Positions 9,148 to 16,691 of a stretch of 24,233 nucleotides of DNA are shown piece after piece (within the stretch, counting starts at the first letter, position 1; each line of letters begins with the position of its first letter). Under the pieces are notes generated by a model. It was not told the DNA's origin. It made no database searches and saw nothing but the letters and a program-made list of their open reading frames with translations. Source of the DNA: an uncultured Sutterella sp. (lineage in GTDB: Bacteria; Pseudomonadota; Gammaproteobacteria; Burkholderiales; Burkholderiaceae_F); contig CABSHY010000003.1 in NCBI GenBank assembly GCA_902477615.1, forward strand, positions 1 to 24,233, in the 5' to 3' direction. The position numbers were made by a program, and so were the translations under genes.

Positions 9148-10128
9148 ATGGACGGATTTTTGACGTTTACGTTGTCATTGGCGGCATTGGCCTGCGTGTT
9201 TGCATTTCAGGCCATTAAAGTGGTGCCTCAACAGTCGGCTTGGGTAGTGGAGCGTTTAGGGAAGTTCCACGCCGTACTCTCGCCCGGTCTTAATGTGGTG
9301 ATTCCGTTTATTGACCGTGTTGCCTATAAGCACTCCTTAAAGGAAGTGCCGTTGGATACGCCGAGTCAAGTCTGTATCACGAAGGACAATACGCAATTGT
9401 CCGTTGACGGCGTGCTCTTTTTCCAAGTGACAGACCCCAAGCGCGCCAGTTACGGTACGAGTAACTACATCATTGCCATCACGCAATTGGCTCAAACGAC
9501 CTTGCGTAGCGTGATCGGTAAGATGGAATTGGATAAGACCTTTGAAGAACGTGATTTGATTAACCAATCGGTGGTGAGTGCGATTGATGAAGCTGCTCTC
9601 AACTGGGGTGTTAAAGTGTTGCGCTACGAAATTAAGGACTTGACGCCGCCCGCCGTGATTTTGCAAGCCATGCAACAACAAATTACGGCTGAACGTGAAA
9701 AGCGTGCTGTGGTAGCAGCTTCTGAAGGTCGCAAGCAAGAACAAATTAACTTGGCAACCGGTGCCCGAGAAGCCGCTATTGCTGAGTCCGAAGGTGAAAA
9801 GCAAGCCGCTATCAATAAGGCCGAAGGTGAAGCCGCAGCAACATTGGCTATCGCAACGGCTACGGCTGAAGCTTTGCGTCAAATTGCTCAAGCCACGCAA
9901 TCGCCGGGCGGCATGGATGCCGTGAACTTGAAGGTCGCTCAACAATACGTGGACGCCTTTGCTCAAGTTGCCAAGACCGGTAATACGATTTTGTTGCCGA
10001 GTAACTTAAATGACATGGGCAGCATGATTGCCTCTGCGATGAGCATCATGCGTCAAACGGATCCGGCAGCAGCCGATAAGGTGGTCCCAACTTCTCAAGT
10101 GACAAACTTGGTCGATCGCTTGAAGTAA
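9148..10128 (+). CDS. qmcA: SPFH/stomatin-like membrane protein (QmcA family)
   Basis: 326 residues with an N-terminal membrane anchor (about 3-22). The SPFH/band 7 domain (about 25-190) includes VPQQSAWVVERLGKF, the canonical start of this family. A long Ala/Glu/Lys-rich coiled coil (about 185-240, AIAESEGEKQAAINKAEGEA) drives oligomer formation. The C-terminal part contains GNTILLPSNL, typical of QmcA/stomatin proteins. E. coli QmcA is about 305 residues. The family forms large membrane rings or scaffolds and is linked to FtsH and membrane protein turnover. AAGGAG lies 8 nt before the ATG. It is the second gene of an nfeD-qmcA operon and is followed by a strong terminator. Confidence 0.92.
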   Translation: MDGFLTFTLSLAALACVFAFQAIKVVPQQSAWVVERLGKFHAVLSPGLNVVIPFIDRVAYKHSLKEVPLDTPSQVCITKDNTQLSVDGVLFFQVTDPKRASYGTSNYIIAITQLAQTTLRSVIGKMELDKTFEERDLINQSVVSAIDEAALNWGVKVLRYEIKDLTPPAVILQAMQQQITAEREKRAVVAASEGRKQEQINLATGAREAAIAESEGEKQAAINKAEGEAAATLAIATATAEALRQIAQATQSPGGMDAVNLKVAQQYVDAFAQVAKTGNTILLPSNLNDMGSMIASAMSIMRQTDPAAADKVVPTSQVTNLVDRLK

Positions 10129-10146
10129 TCCGAAACGTTCAAAATG

Positions 10147-10184
10147 AGCGCGGTCATCTTCCATTGGGGGTGACCGCGCTTTTT
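10147..10184 (+). terminator. terminator of the nfeD-qmcA operon
   Basis: A 10-bp perfect stem AGCGCGGTCA/TGACCGCGCT followed by TTTT. Confidence 0.88.
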
Positions 10185-10192
10185 GTTAGAAT
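10164..10192 (+). promoter_or_regulatory. candidate promoter for the orphan four-gene cluster
   Basis: TTGGGG (10164-10169), 17-bp spacer, and extended -10 TGTTAGAAT (10184-10192). The -35 lies in the loop of the preceding terminator. It is 35 bp upstream of the first ATG. Confidence 0.45.
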
Positions 10193-10226
10193 TAGCGTCT
10201 GTTGAAAAACTTTTAGGAGCTTTGTG

Positions 10227-10667
10227 ATGCAAGCACAAGACACCATTAATCTTGGTGACCTTGAGGTCATGCAGGCCGTGTTTAGTCGTTTTTTTGCCAC
10301 AATTTTTGATGCAACAGAAATGGAAAACGAACAAAAGGCTTCTGAATCGTTAATGGAAGGCTCCATTGATCTTTTGGCGTGTTTTTGTCAAGAGTATGAG
10401 GGGGTCATTGTTCCTGGCCATTTGCAGCTTGAAGTGCTTGCAAAACGTTTGGTCGATACGCTTGTCCCGTTGGGATTAGTCGATGGTGATATTGCGCAAG
10501 AAAAAGATCCCAACGTTGTCATGTTGATTGTGATTTCCACGATGGCTGAAGAGTTTTTGCAATTATTGGCCGCAGTGCATGAAGAAGAACAAACACAAGA
10601 AGTGTTTGAGTTGCGCTGTGATGCCTTAAAGTCGAAGTGGATTCACTACTTCCTTGGAGAAGAATAA
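10227..10667 (+). CDS. hypothetical protein, orphan cluster member A
   Basis: 146 residues, soluble, acidic and mostly helical; no family recognised. AGGAG lies 7 nt before the ATG at 10227; a GTG directly before it (10224) is too close to the ribosome-binding site. The layout (N-terminal helix with FSRFFATIFDAT, a middle segment, then STMAEEFLQLLAAV and a terminal W-containing helix ending SKWIHYFLG) follows that of the next three genes, though identity is low. I take it as the most diverged paralogue. Its stop is immediately followed by the ATG of the next gene, so they are co-transcribed and probably translationally coupled. Confidence 0.75.
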   Translation: MQAQDTINLGDLEVMQAVFSRFFATIFDATEMENEQKASESLMEGSIDLLACFCQEYEGVIVPGHLQLEVLAKRLVDTLVPLGLVDGDIAQEKDPNVVMLIVISTMAEEFLQLLAAVHEEEQTQEVFELRCDALKSKWIHYFLGEE

Positions 10668-11177
10668 ATGGCCGATCAAGCCCAAGAAAACCAACAACAA
10701 GTCGTCGCTCAGTTTGACCTCGCCGATAAAGATATTTTGACGCAACTCTTTGAAGTTGTGCTCTATGACGTCACGCGTCGAAGCAAGATGGTGGCAAACG
10801 GCGAACTCAAAAGCGAAGAAGCCATTGCGATGGATAAACAATCGGCAGCCTTTTTAGCCGCCGTTTTAGCAGGTAAAAACGAACAATTTATTCCCAAGCC
10901 CCACTGGACGGGTGATCCGTTAGCCGGTTACTTAAAGCTTTTCATGAAAGAACGCTTAGACAAAGTGGGCGTTAAACCGGAAGATATCAAAGATACCCGC
11001 GGTATCTTGCAAACGGTGGCTTATGAGTTTGTCTGTGACTGCTATCAATTGATGAAGGTGGTTGCGCACCACATGGACACGATGAACTTCCAAGAGGAAG
11101 GTAAGCGCCTTTGTGTGATGTGGGCCGAACGTATGTTAGGTCTTCGTGAAACCGATCCCGTGACTTTCGAGGACTAA
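10668..11177 (+). CDS. hypothetical protein, orphan cluster member B
   Basis: 169 residues, no signal peptide or membrane helix; no known domain recognised. It shares with members C and D a block of the form G-K/Q-N-E-x-F (here AGKNEQFIPKPHW, about 64-76), then a G-x-L-A-G-x-L segment (DPLAGYLKLF), an acidic hinge, a helix of the type TVAYEFVCDCYQLM and a terminal W/L helix (CVMWAERMLGL). Ribosome-binding site GGAGAA. It starts on the base after the stop of member A. The function is unknown; the conserved block and helical pattern suggest a small alpha-helical binding domain, which is inference only. Confidence 0.78.
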   Translation: MADQAQENQQQVVAQFDLADKDILTQLFEVVLYDVTRRSKMVANGELKSEEAIAMDKQSAAFLAAVLAGKNEQFIPKPHWTGDPLAGYLKLFMKERLDKVGVKPEDIKDTRGILQTVAYEFVCDCYQLMKVVAHHMDTMNFQEEGKRLCVMWAERMLGLRETDPVTFED

Positions 11178-11181
11178 GACA

Positions 11182-11689
11182 GTGACCTGTCCGTTAAGAT
11201 ACGCCACCAAGCGAGAAACGCTTCCCAATATTTCGTCCTACCCTGTGGCCCATGAAGTCATTTTCCAAGCGGTGAAGAACACATGGGAGCGCGTGATTCA
11301 GGTCATGGAATGTGAGATGGAGATCGCAGAACTCGAAGAGGCCAATATGAATTTGGCCCTTTGGTTGATGGACACTTTCACGGGGCAAAACGAGCATTTT
11401 TCTTGCTGTTTGTGTAATTTTCACGGAATTCAGAGTTCTTCTGGTTCTTTACGGAAAAGAGACGATTGGCGCTGAAGTGAGCGCTCAAAATCCGAACTTT
11501 GACTTCGAAGATGACGAAGCGTTTATGTTCAACGCTTTTGCGTTCTTTGTGAGTGAAATTTTTGTTGTATTAAAAGAAAGCAATGCGATGCAAGAAGGGT
11601 TGGATAACAATCCTGCAATTGAAGCTTTCGTTGATTTGTGGAGCTTGCGATTGACGGGAGCACCCGTAGCAAGTGACTTTCAAAACTAA
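11182..11689 (+). pseudogene. orphan cluster member C, frameshifted
   Basis: The frame from GTG 11182 (GAGGA upstream) encodes about 75 residues that match the family up to LMDTFTGQNEHF. It then loses similarity and stops near 11475. The family-like C-terminal half (FEDDEAFMFNAFAFFVSEIF ... DLWSLRLTGA) lies in the next frame, up to the stop at 11687-11689. Skipping one base in the T run at 11397-11401 joins the two halves without a stop. So either a base has been gained in this homopolymer, or the read is wrong there, or (least likely) a ribosomal slip joins them. The second frame also has its own GTG at 11477, but that would give a half domain. Confidence 0.65.
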
Positions 11690-11700
11690 AGGAGTGAATA

Positions 11701-12261
11701 ATGAGCTGTAATGGTGATTGCAAGGGCTGTCAAAGCGAATGCGAAAAGCGCCCGCTTCGTCATCCGAGCATTACGGGTGCGATTTTAAGTCAATTCATGA
11801 TGGACATGCACCAACGTGCAGTGGCCGCCGAAAAGGGTGAATTGACCGAAGAGAAGATGGATGAAATCGATCGCAAGGTTTTGAATTGGTTGGGTGCGAC
11901 CTTCACGGGCAAAAACGAACAATTTGAAATTGATGCTGAGTGGTATCCGAATGGTTTGGCAGGGAACTTGCGCTTCAAACTCGGTAACGAATTGGCTCAA
12001 GCCTCGGGCGGCAAGTTGCCCGAAGACAATGCTACATTGATCTATTCGGCTTTTGCTGTTTTCATGGCCGAAGTCTATAACACGCTTTTTGAATTGGCCG
12101 GTAAAGGCATTGAACCGTTCGGCGAAGATGCCGCTCCGGAAATGTTACTTTTGTGGAAGCGTTGGACGGAATTGTTAGTGGGCTTTGATCTTCACTTCCG
12201 TGATCCGAAAGCAGAAGGCGCTAAGGAAGAAGAAAAGGGCGAAGACGCTAAAGACGAATAA
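11701..12261 (+). CDS. hypothetical protein, orphan cluster member D with N-terminal Cys motif
   Basis: 186 residues, strong ribosome-binding site AAGGAG before the ATG. It has the same core as members B and C: WLGATFTGKNEQFEID (about 59-74), GLAGNLRFKLG, then the helix SAFAVFMAEVYNTLF and LLWKRWTELLVG. Two additions set it apart: an N-terminal Cys cluster SCNGDCKGCQSEC (Cys 3, 7, 10, 14; C-x3-C-x2-C-x3-C), which could bind a metal or Fe-S cluster, and a charged Lys/Glu-rich C-terminal tail of about 20 residues. It is the last gene of the cluster, followed by a terminator. No function can be assigned. Confidence 0.78.
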   Translation: MSCNGDCKGCQSECEKRPLRHPSITGAILSQFMMDMHQRAVAAEKGELTEEKMDEIDRKVLNWLGATFTGKNEQFEIDAEWYPNGLAGNLRFKLGNELAQASGGKLPEDNATLIYSAFAVFMAEVYNTLFELAGKGIEPFGEDAAPEMLLLWKRWTELLVGFDLHFRDPKAEGAKEEEKGEDAKDE

Positions 12262-12276
12262 GCGTTTGTAGCTTAC

Positions 12277-12316
12277 AAAAAATAGGGGAGGCCGATGTGG
12301 CTTCCCCTAAATTTTT
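12277..12316. terminator. bidirectional terminator between the orphan cluster and smpB
   Basis: Stem TAGGGGAGGCC/GGCTTCCCCTA (one G-U pair) with a 5-nt loop, flanked by an A tract on the left and ATTTTT on the right. It fits both converging transcripts. Confidence 0.8.
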
Positions 12317-12330
12317 GTGTTTGTCACACG

Positions 12331-12780
12331 TTAGCGATTGCGGGTTTTAAGCAAACGTTGACGATCGCGTTCCCATTGCTTCTTGCTTTCGTCTTCACGC
12401 TTTTCGTATTGGCGCTTACCCTTGGCAAGACCCACGGTCAATTTCACGCGACCGCGAACGAAGTGCATATCCAAAGGAATAAGCGTGAAACCGGTGCGTT
12501 CAACCTTACCCGTGAATTTGTCGATCTCACGGGAATGCATCAAAAGCTTACGAAGACGCGTGGGATCGGCTTTTTCATGGGTGCTTGCCGTCTTCAAGGG
12601 CGTAATGTGGGCGTTCAACAAAAAGAGCTCACCATTACGAATAATGATGTGGGCTTCTTTAATTTGAGCGCGACCCTCACGGATCGATTTGACTTCCCAG
12701 CCTTGAAGAACCATCCCGGCTTCAATCTTCTCTTCAATGTAGTAATCAAAGAGGGCTTTGCGATTAACAATATTGGCCAT
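12331..12780 (-). CDS. smpB: SsrA-binding protein SmpB
   Basis: SmpB binds tmRNA and brings it to stalled ribosomes for trans-translation. 149 residues from ATG 12780, with GGA shortly upstream; a TTG three codons earlier is less likely. It has the OB-barrel motifs of the family: NRKALFDYYIEEKIEAGMVL, GWEVKSIREGRAQIKEAHI, NAHITP, and PLDMHFVRGRVKLTVGLAKGKRQYEKRE. These are followed by a basic C-terminal tail (KKQWERDRQRLLKTRNR) that becomes helical in the ribosome. It is divergent from rnfH. In many beta- and gammaproteobacteria ratA lies between smpB and rnfH; no ratA is visible here. Confidence 0.97.
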   Translation of the reverse strand: MANIVNRKALFDYYIEEKIEAGMVLQGWEVKSIREGRAQIKEAHIIIRNGELFLLNAHITPLKTASTHEKADPTRLRKLLMHSREIDKFTGKVERTGFTLIPLDMHFVRGRVKLTVGLAKGKRQYEKREDESKKQWERDRQRLLKTRNR

Positions 12781-12815
12781 GTTTTCCAATTAATGAAACT
12801 GATTCAGAACACATC

Positions 12816-12844
12816 ATTTTAGCAATTAAGAGACCTCTTTTTAA
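12816..12844 (-). promoter_or_regulatory. candidate smpB promoter
   Basis: On the minus strand, TTAAAA (-35), 17-bp spacer and extended -10 TGCTAAAAT, about 36 bp before the smpB ATG. The rest of 12781-12940 is AT-rich; a weak TTTGAA-17-TTAAAC at 12885-12913 could serve rnfH. Confidence 0.4.
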
Positions 12845-12940
12845 TGCGTTGTTGTAATTATTCGAAAACGAAAAATCGAGAAAGTTTGAAGAGGTGTCGT
12901 ATTTTCGTTAAACTTTTTTGTCTCTCTATAGGTGGAAAAG

Positions 12941-13249
12941 ATGCATATTTTTGTCGCTCTCGTTAATGCTGATCAAGTTCAACTCACGGAACTCGAACTC
13001 ACCGATGGTTCTCGTGTTGAGGATGCTTTAAAAGCTGCCGGTGTAACGCCTTCTCAAAAGCATACATTGGCCGTTTGGAATGAGCGCTGTGAGGCTGATC
13101 GCCTTTTGGTTGACGGGGATCGCATTGAAATTTTGCCGCCTTTAACCGTTGATCCGATGACTGCTCGCCGTCTCCGTGAAGAGAAAAATCGCTCAGGAAA
13201 CAATGTCTTAGCAATGGGGCGCAATGGCGGGAAACATCGACTTTTCTAG
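12941..13249 (+). CDS. rnfH: RnfH family protein
   Basis: A 102-residue ubiquitin-like beta-grasp protein of the RnfH (UPF0125) family; its molecular role is not settled. The C-terminal half carries the family signature: DGDRIEILPPLTVDPMTARR followed by LREEK, compared with DGDRVEIYRPL...DPKELRRQRAEK in E. coli. I chose ATG 12941 because AGGTGGA lies just before it. A GTG at 12932 lies inside this putative ribosome-binding site and has none of its own. Divergent from smpB, monocistronic. Confidence 0.88.
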   Translation: MHIFVALVNADQVQLTELELTDGSRVEDALKAAGVTPSQKHTLAVWNERCEADRLLVDGDRIEILPPLTVDPMTARRLREEKNRSGNNVLAMGRNGGKHRLF

Positions 13250-13261
13250 TGAATCGGAAAA

Positions 13262-13297
13262 GTTTTTTGCGTATAAGCAAAAAAACATAATTTTTTT
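13262..13297 (+). terminator. AT-rich terminator of rnfH
   Basis: GTTTTTTGC/GCAAAAAAAC stem with a 6-nt loop, then a run of seven T at 13291-13297. Confidence 0.6.
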
Positions 13298-13325
13298 GCC
13301 CAAAGTGTTTCAAATAGGATAAAAT
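13296..13325 (+). promoter_or_regulatory. guaB: candidate guaB promoter
   Basis: TTGCCC (13296-13301), 18-bp spacer, TAAAAT (13320-13325), giving a leader of roughly 65 nt before the ATG. Confidence 0.55.
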
Positions 13326-13343
13326 GCGTTGTTAATCTAAAAA

Positions 13344-13358
13344 CGCCACTTAGTGGCG
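13344..13358 (+). other. short hairpin in the guaB leader
   Basis: CGCCACTTAGTGGCG is a perfect palindrome around one central base (6-bp stem with a 3-nt loop as RNA). It lies between the promoter and the ribosome-binding site AGAGG. It could be an operator or an mRNA-stabilising 5' hairpin. Confidence 0.4.
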
Positions 13359-13397
13359 AGTGCCGAATTCCTTTTCTTTTTTTCGACAGAGGTTAAC

Positions 13398-14864
13398 ATG
13401 CGTATTAGACAGAAGGCTCTTACCTTCGATGACGTGCTTCTCGTTCCGGCTCACTCGGAAATCCTTCCTCGAGACACGATCCTCACCACCAAAATCACCC
13501 GCAACTTAAGCTTGAACATTCCGATGGTCTCCGCTGCTATGGACACCGTGACGGAATCTGGCTTGGCCATTGCTTTGGCTCAAGAAGGTGGCGTCGGTTT
13601 CATCCACAAGAACATGACGGCTAAGCAACAAGCCGCTGAAGTGGCTCGCGTTAAGCGTCACGAAGCCGGTATGGTTGCTGACCCCATCACTGTTACGCCT
13701 GGCATGACCGTTGGCGAAGTGTTGCGTGTTAGCCGTGAACGTCACATCTCCGGTCTTCCGGTGGTTGACGGCCGCAAGGTTTTGGGTATGGTCACCTCTC
13801 GTGACTTGCGCTTTGAAACGCGCATGGACATCCCTGTTTCTCAAATCATGACGCCGGCTGAACGCTTGGTTACGGTTCGCGAAGGTGCAAGCTTGGACGA
13901 TGCCAAGCGCTTGATGCACGAACACCGCGTTGAACGCGTGTTGGTTGTTGACGCTGACTTCAACCTCTCTGGTTTGATGACAGTTAAGGATATCATCAAG
14001 GCCGGTTTGCACCCCAATGCTGCTAAGGACTCTCATGGTCGCTTGTTGGCTGGTGCTGCTGTTGGCGTTGGTGCCGGTACGGAAGAACGTATTGAATTGT
14101 TGGTCAACGCCGGTGTTGACGTGATCGTGGTTGACACGGCTCACGGCCACTCCAAGGGCGTGCTCGATCGCGTTGAATGGGTTAAGAAGAACTACCCCGA
14201 CTTGCAAGTGATCGGTGGTAACATCGCTACGCCTGAAGCCGCTTTGGCTTTGGTTGATCGCGGTGCTGATGGCGTTAAGGTCGGTATCGGCCCGGGTTCT
14301 ATTTGTACGACCCGTATCGTTGCCGGTGTCGGTGTTCCGCAAATCACGGCCGTTGCTACGGTTGCTGACGCATTGAAGGACACGGGCGTTCCGTTGATCG
14401 CTGACGGCGGTATCCGCTTCTCTGGTGACATTGCTAAGGCTATCGCAGCCGGTGCCAATGCCGTGATGATGGGTGGTATGTTCGCCGGTACCGATGAAGC
14501 TCCGGGTGAAGTGGTTCTCTACCAAGGTCGCTCCTTCAAGAGCTACCGCGGCATGGGTAGCCTTGGCGCTATGACCAAGGGTTCTGCTGACCGCTACTTC
14601 CAAGACAACAATTCCGGCAACATCGACAAGTTCGTTCCGGAAGGTATTGAAGGTATGGTTCCGTACAAGGGTCCGCTCGCTCAAATCGTTTATCAAATGA
14701 TCGGTGGCTTGCGCTCTTCCATGGGCTACTGCGGTTGTGCTACGATTGACGAAATGCGCAATCGTGCTGAATTCGTCGAAATCACGGCCGCCGGCTGGCG
14801 TGAATCTCACGTCCATGACGTCCGTATCACGAAGGAAGCTCCGAACTACCGTCAAGAACACTAA
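13398..14864 (+). CDS. guaB: IMP dehydrogenase
   Basis: Oxidises IMP to XMP with NAD+, the first committed step to GMP. The ATG at 13398 gives 488 residues, the same as E. coli GuaB, with AGAGG upstream; an in-frame extension to 13353 runs into the leader hairpin and is not coding. It is a TIM barrel with a pair of CBS domains inserted (about 95-205, ISGLPVVDGRKVLGMVTSRD and VLVVDADFNLSGLMTVKDI). The catalytic loop GPGSICTTR has Cys303, and YRGMGSLGAM is the family flap region. Codon bias is strong, as in ppsA. guaA follows after a terminator hairpin. Confidence 0.98.
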   Translation: MRIRQKALTFDDVLLVPAHSEILPRDTILTTKITRNLSLNIPMVSAAMDTVTESGLAIALAQEGGVGFIHKNMTAKQQAAEVARVKRHEAGMVADPITVTPGMTVGEVLRVSRERHISGLPVVDGRKVLGMVTSRDLRFETRMDIPVSQIMTPAERLVTVREGASLDDAKRLMHEHRVERVLVVDADFNLSGLMTVKDIIKAGLHPNAAKDSHGRLLAGAAVGVGAGTEERIELLVNAGVDVIVVDTAHGHSKGVLDRVEWVKKNYPDLQVIGGNIATPEAALALVDRGADGVKVGIGPGSICTTRIVAGVGVPQITAVATVADALKDTGVPLIADGGIRFSGDIAKAIAAGANAVMMGGMFAGTDEAPGEVVLYQGRSFKSYRGMGSLGAMTKGSADRYFQDNNSGNIDKFVPEGIEGMVPYKGPLAQIVYQMIGGLRSSMGYCGCATIDEMRNRAEFVEITAAGWRESHVHDVRITKEAPNYRQEH

Positions 14865-14879
14865 TCTTGATTAGGTAAG

Positions 14880-14908
14880 AAAAAGCGCGAAACATTTCGC
14901 GCTTTTTC
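14880..14908 (+). terminator. terminator or attenuator between guaB and guaA
   Basis: A nearly seamless 13-bp stem AAAAAGCGCGAAA/TTTCGCGCTTTTT with a 2-nt centre. It lies in the 76-bp gap, and no promoter is evident between it and guaA, so partial read-through probably feeds guaA. Confidence 0.8.
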
Positions 14909-14940
14909 TGGTTTTAACCACATAGAAAGGCCAAAAAATC

Positions 14941-16506
14941 ATGGCTCATGATCGTATTCTCATCCTTGACTTCGGCTCTCAAGTCACGCAGTTGATCGCA
15001 CGTCGCGTGCGCGAAGCTCACGTGTACTGCGAAGTTTGTCCCAACGATGTCAGCGAAGAATTTATTCGCGAATTTAACCCCAAAGGCATTATTTTGTCGG
15101 GTTCTCACATGAGTGCCTACGAAGAAAATAATGACCAAGCCAGCGAAGCCGTTTTCTCAGCCGGTGTTCCTGTTTTGGGGATCTGCTACGGTATGCAAAC
15201 CATGGCTCAACAATTGGGTGGCAAGGTTGAAAATATTGGTAAGCGTGAATTCGGCTACGCTGAAGTGAAGTCTCACGCCAATAACCGTTTGTTTGACGGT
15301 ATTGAAGATTTTAAAAACGAAGAAGGCGACTCCATCCTCAAGGTTTGGATGAGCCACGGTGATAAGGTCACGCAAATCCCGCCCGGATTTGAAGTGATGT
15401 GCTCCACGCCCTCTTGCCCCATTGCCGGGATGTGCGATGAAAAGCGCGGATTTTATGCCGTGCAATTCCACCCGGAAGTTACGCACACCGTCAAGGGTCG
15501 CGATCTTTTAAATCGCTTCGTTCTCGATATTTGTAAGGCTGAACCTTCTTGGATCATGGGTGACTATGCCAAAGAAGCCATCGCAAAGATTCGTGAAGAA
15601 GTGGGCGAAGAAGAAGTTATTTTGGGCCTCTCCGGTGGCGTTGACTCCTCGGTTGCTGCCGCTTTGATTCATGAAGCCATTGGCGATCAGCTTACTTGCG
15701 TTTTCGTTGATACCGGTCTTTTGCGTAAGAACGAACGCCAACAAGTCGAAGAAACGTTCCAAAAGAACATGGGCTTGAAGTTGATCGTGGTTGACGCAGA
15801 AACGCGTTTCTTGAAGGCTTTGGAAGGGGTGAATGATCCTGAACAAAAGCGCAAGATCATCGGTCGCGAATTCGTGGAAATCTTCCAAGAAGAAGCCGGT
15901 AAGTTAACGCAAGCCAAGTGGCTTGCCCAAGGCACGATTTATCCTGATGTGATTGAATCGGCCGGTGCCAAGACGAAGAAGGCTAAGACCATTAAGAGCC
16001 ACCACAATGTGGGTGGTTTGCCTGAAACGTTGCACTTGAAGCTCTTAGAGCCGTTGCGTGATTTGTTCAAGGACGAAGTCCGTGAATTGGGTATCACGTT
16101 AGGGTTGCCCGCTGAAATGGTTTACCGTCATCCGTTCCCGGGTCCGGGTTTGGGTGTGCGTATTTTGGGTGAAGTCAAAAAGGAATACGCTGACCTTTTG
16201 CGTGAAGCCGATGCGATCTTTATTGAAGAATTGCGTGAAGCTGGTCTTTATGACAAGGTAAGCCAAGCCTTCGTGGTCTTTATGCCGGTTAAGAGCGTGG
16301 GCGTTATGGGCGACGGCCGCACCTATGAATGGGTTGTGAGCTTACGTTGCGTTGAAACGTCTGACTTCATGACGGCTCACTGGTCTCATTTGCCCTATGA
16401 ACTCTTAGGCAAGGTTTCTAACCGCATCATCAATGAAGTCCGTGGCATTAACCGTGTGGTTTATGACATCAGCGGTAAACCGCCTGCCACGATTGAGTGG
16501 GAATAA
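14941..16506 (+). CDS. guaA: GMP synthase (glutamine-hydrolysing)
   Basis: Converts XMP + ATP + glutamine to GMP. 521 residues (E. coli 525). The N-terminal class I glutaminase domain (about 1-200) has nucleophile Cys82 in GICYGMQ and His177/Glu179 in FHPEVTHT. The ATP pyrophosphatase domain has the PP-loop SGGVDSS (231-237). The C-terminal dimerisation domain ends INRVVYDISGKPPATIEWE. The sequence is of proteobacterial type. AAAGG lies before the ATG. It sits directly after guaB, the usual guaBA order. Confidence 0.98.
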   Translation: MAHDRILILDFGSQVTQLIARRVREAHVYCEVCPNDVSEEFIREFNPKGIILSGSHMSAYEENNDQASEAVFSAGVPVLGICYGMQTMAQQLGGKVENIGKREFGYAEVKSHANNRLFDGIEDFKNEEGDSILKVWMSHGDKVTQIPPGFEVMCSTPSCPIAGMCDEKRGFYAVQFHPEVTHTVKGRDLLNRFVLDICKAEPSWIMGDYAKEAIAKIREEVGEEEVILGLSGGVDSSVAAALIHEAIGDQLTCVFVDTGLLRKNERQQVEETFQKNMGLKLIVVDAETRFLKALEGVNDPEQKRKIIGREFVEIFQEEAGKLTQAKWLAQGTIYPDVIESAGAKTKKAKTIKSHHNVGGLPETLHLKLLEPLRDLFKDEVRELGITLGLPAEMVYRHPFPGPGLGVRILGEVKKEYADLLREADAIFIEELREAGLYDKVSQAFVVFMPVKSVGVMGDGRTYEWVVSLRCVETSDFMTAHWSHLPYELLGKVSNRIINEVRGINRVVYDISGKPPATIEWE

Positions 16507-16535
16507 TCTTTTTGTGCCTTTGGGCCCAATGAGTT

Positions 16536-16582
16536 AAAGAAAAAGGTTCCAGATTGAAAAAAATCTGTGACCTTTTCTTTTT
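16536..16582 (+). terminator. guaA terminator
   Basis: AAAGAAAAAGGT pairs with ACCTTTTCTTT, with an inner AGATT/ATCT step, followed by T residues. Confidence 0.75.
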
Positions 16583-16597
16583 CAAGATTTCGTCTCT

Positions 16598-16606
16598 TGT
16601 TATAAT
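16598..16606 (+). promoter_or_regulatory. extended -10 promoter of the second GMP synthase gene
   Basis: TGTTATAAT is a perfect extended -10 (TGn + TATAAT). The -35 region is only T-rich. It lies just after the guaA terminator, so the second gene is transcribed separately with a leader of about 80 nt. Confidence 0.65.
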
Positions 16607-16625
16607 CGAAAGGTTAGATATATTT

Positions 16626-16652
16626 CCTCGTAAACCCTAGTGATTTATGAGG
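16626..16652 (+). other. leader hairpin before the second GMP synthase
   Basis: CCTCGTAAA pairs with TTTATGAGG (9 bp, one G-U) around a 9-nt loop. It is located 20-45 nt into the transcript and well before the ribosome-binding site TAGGAG. It has no T tract, so it is not a terminator, and it does not fit a purine riboswitch. Confidence 0.4.
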
Positions 16653-16691
16653 ATATGGGAAGTTTTCTTTTAATTTGTTAGGAGTATTCCG

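Noticed and set aside
12781..12940. A ratA gene between smpB and rnfH
   Set aside because: Only about 160 bp of AT-rich intergenic DNA is present; no coding frame of the needed size.
13506..14861. 451-codon open frame antisense to guaB (and similar long antisense frames in ppsA, guaA and the second GMP synthase)
   Set aside because: It arises from the strong codon bias of the sense genes, which rarely use codons whose complement is a stop. It has low-complexity His/Asn/Thr-rich content and no ribosome-binding site.
16607..16691. Purine riboswitch before the second GMP synthase
   Set aside because: The leader is only about 80 nt with a single hairpin; the conserved three-way junction is absent.
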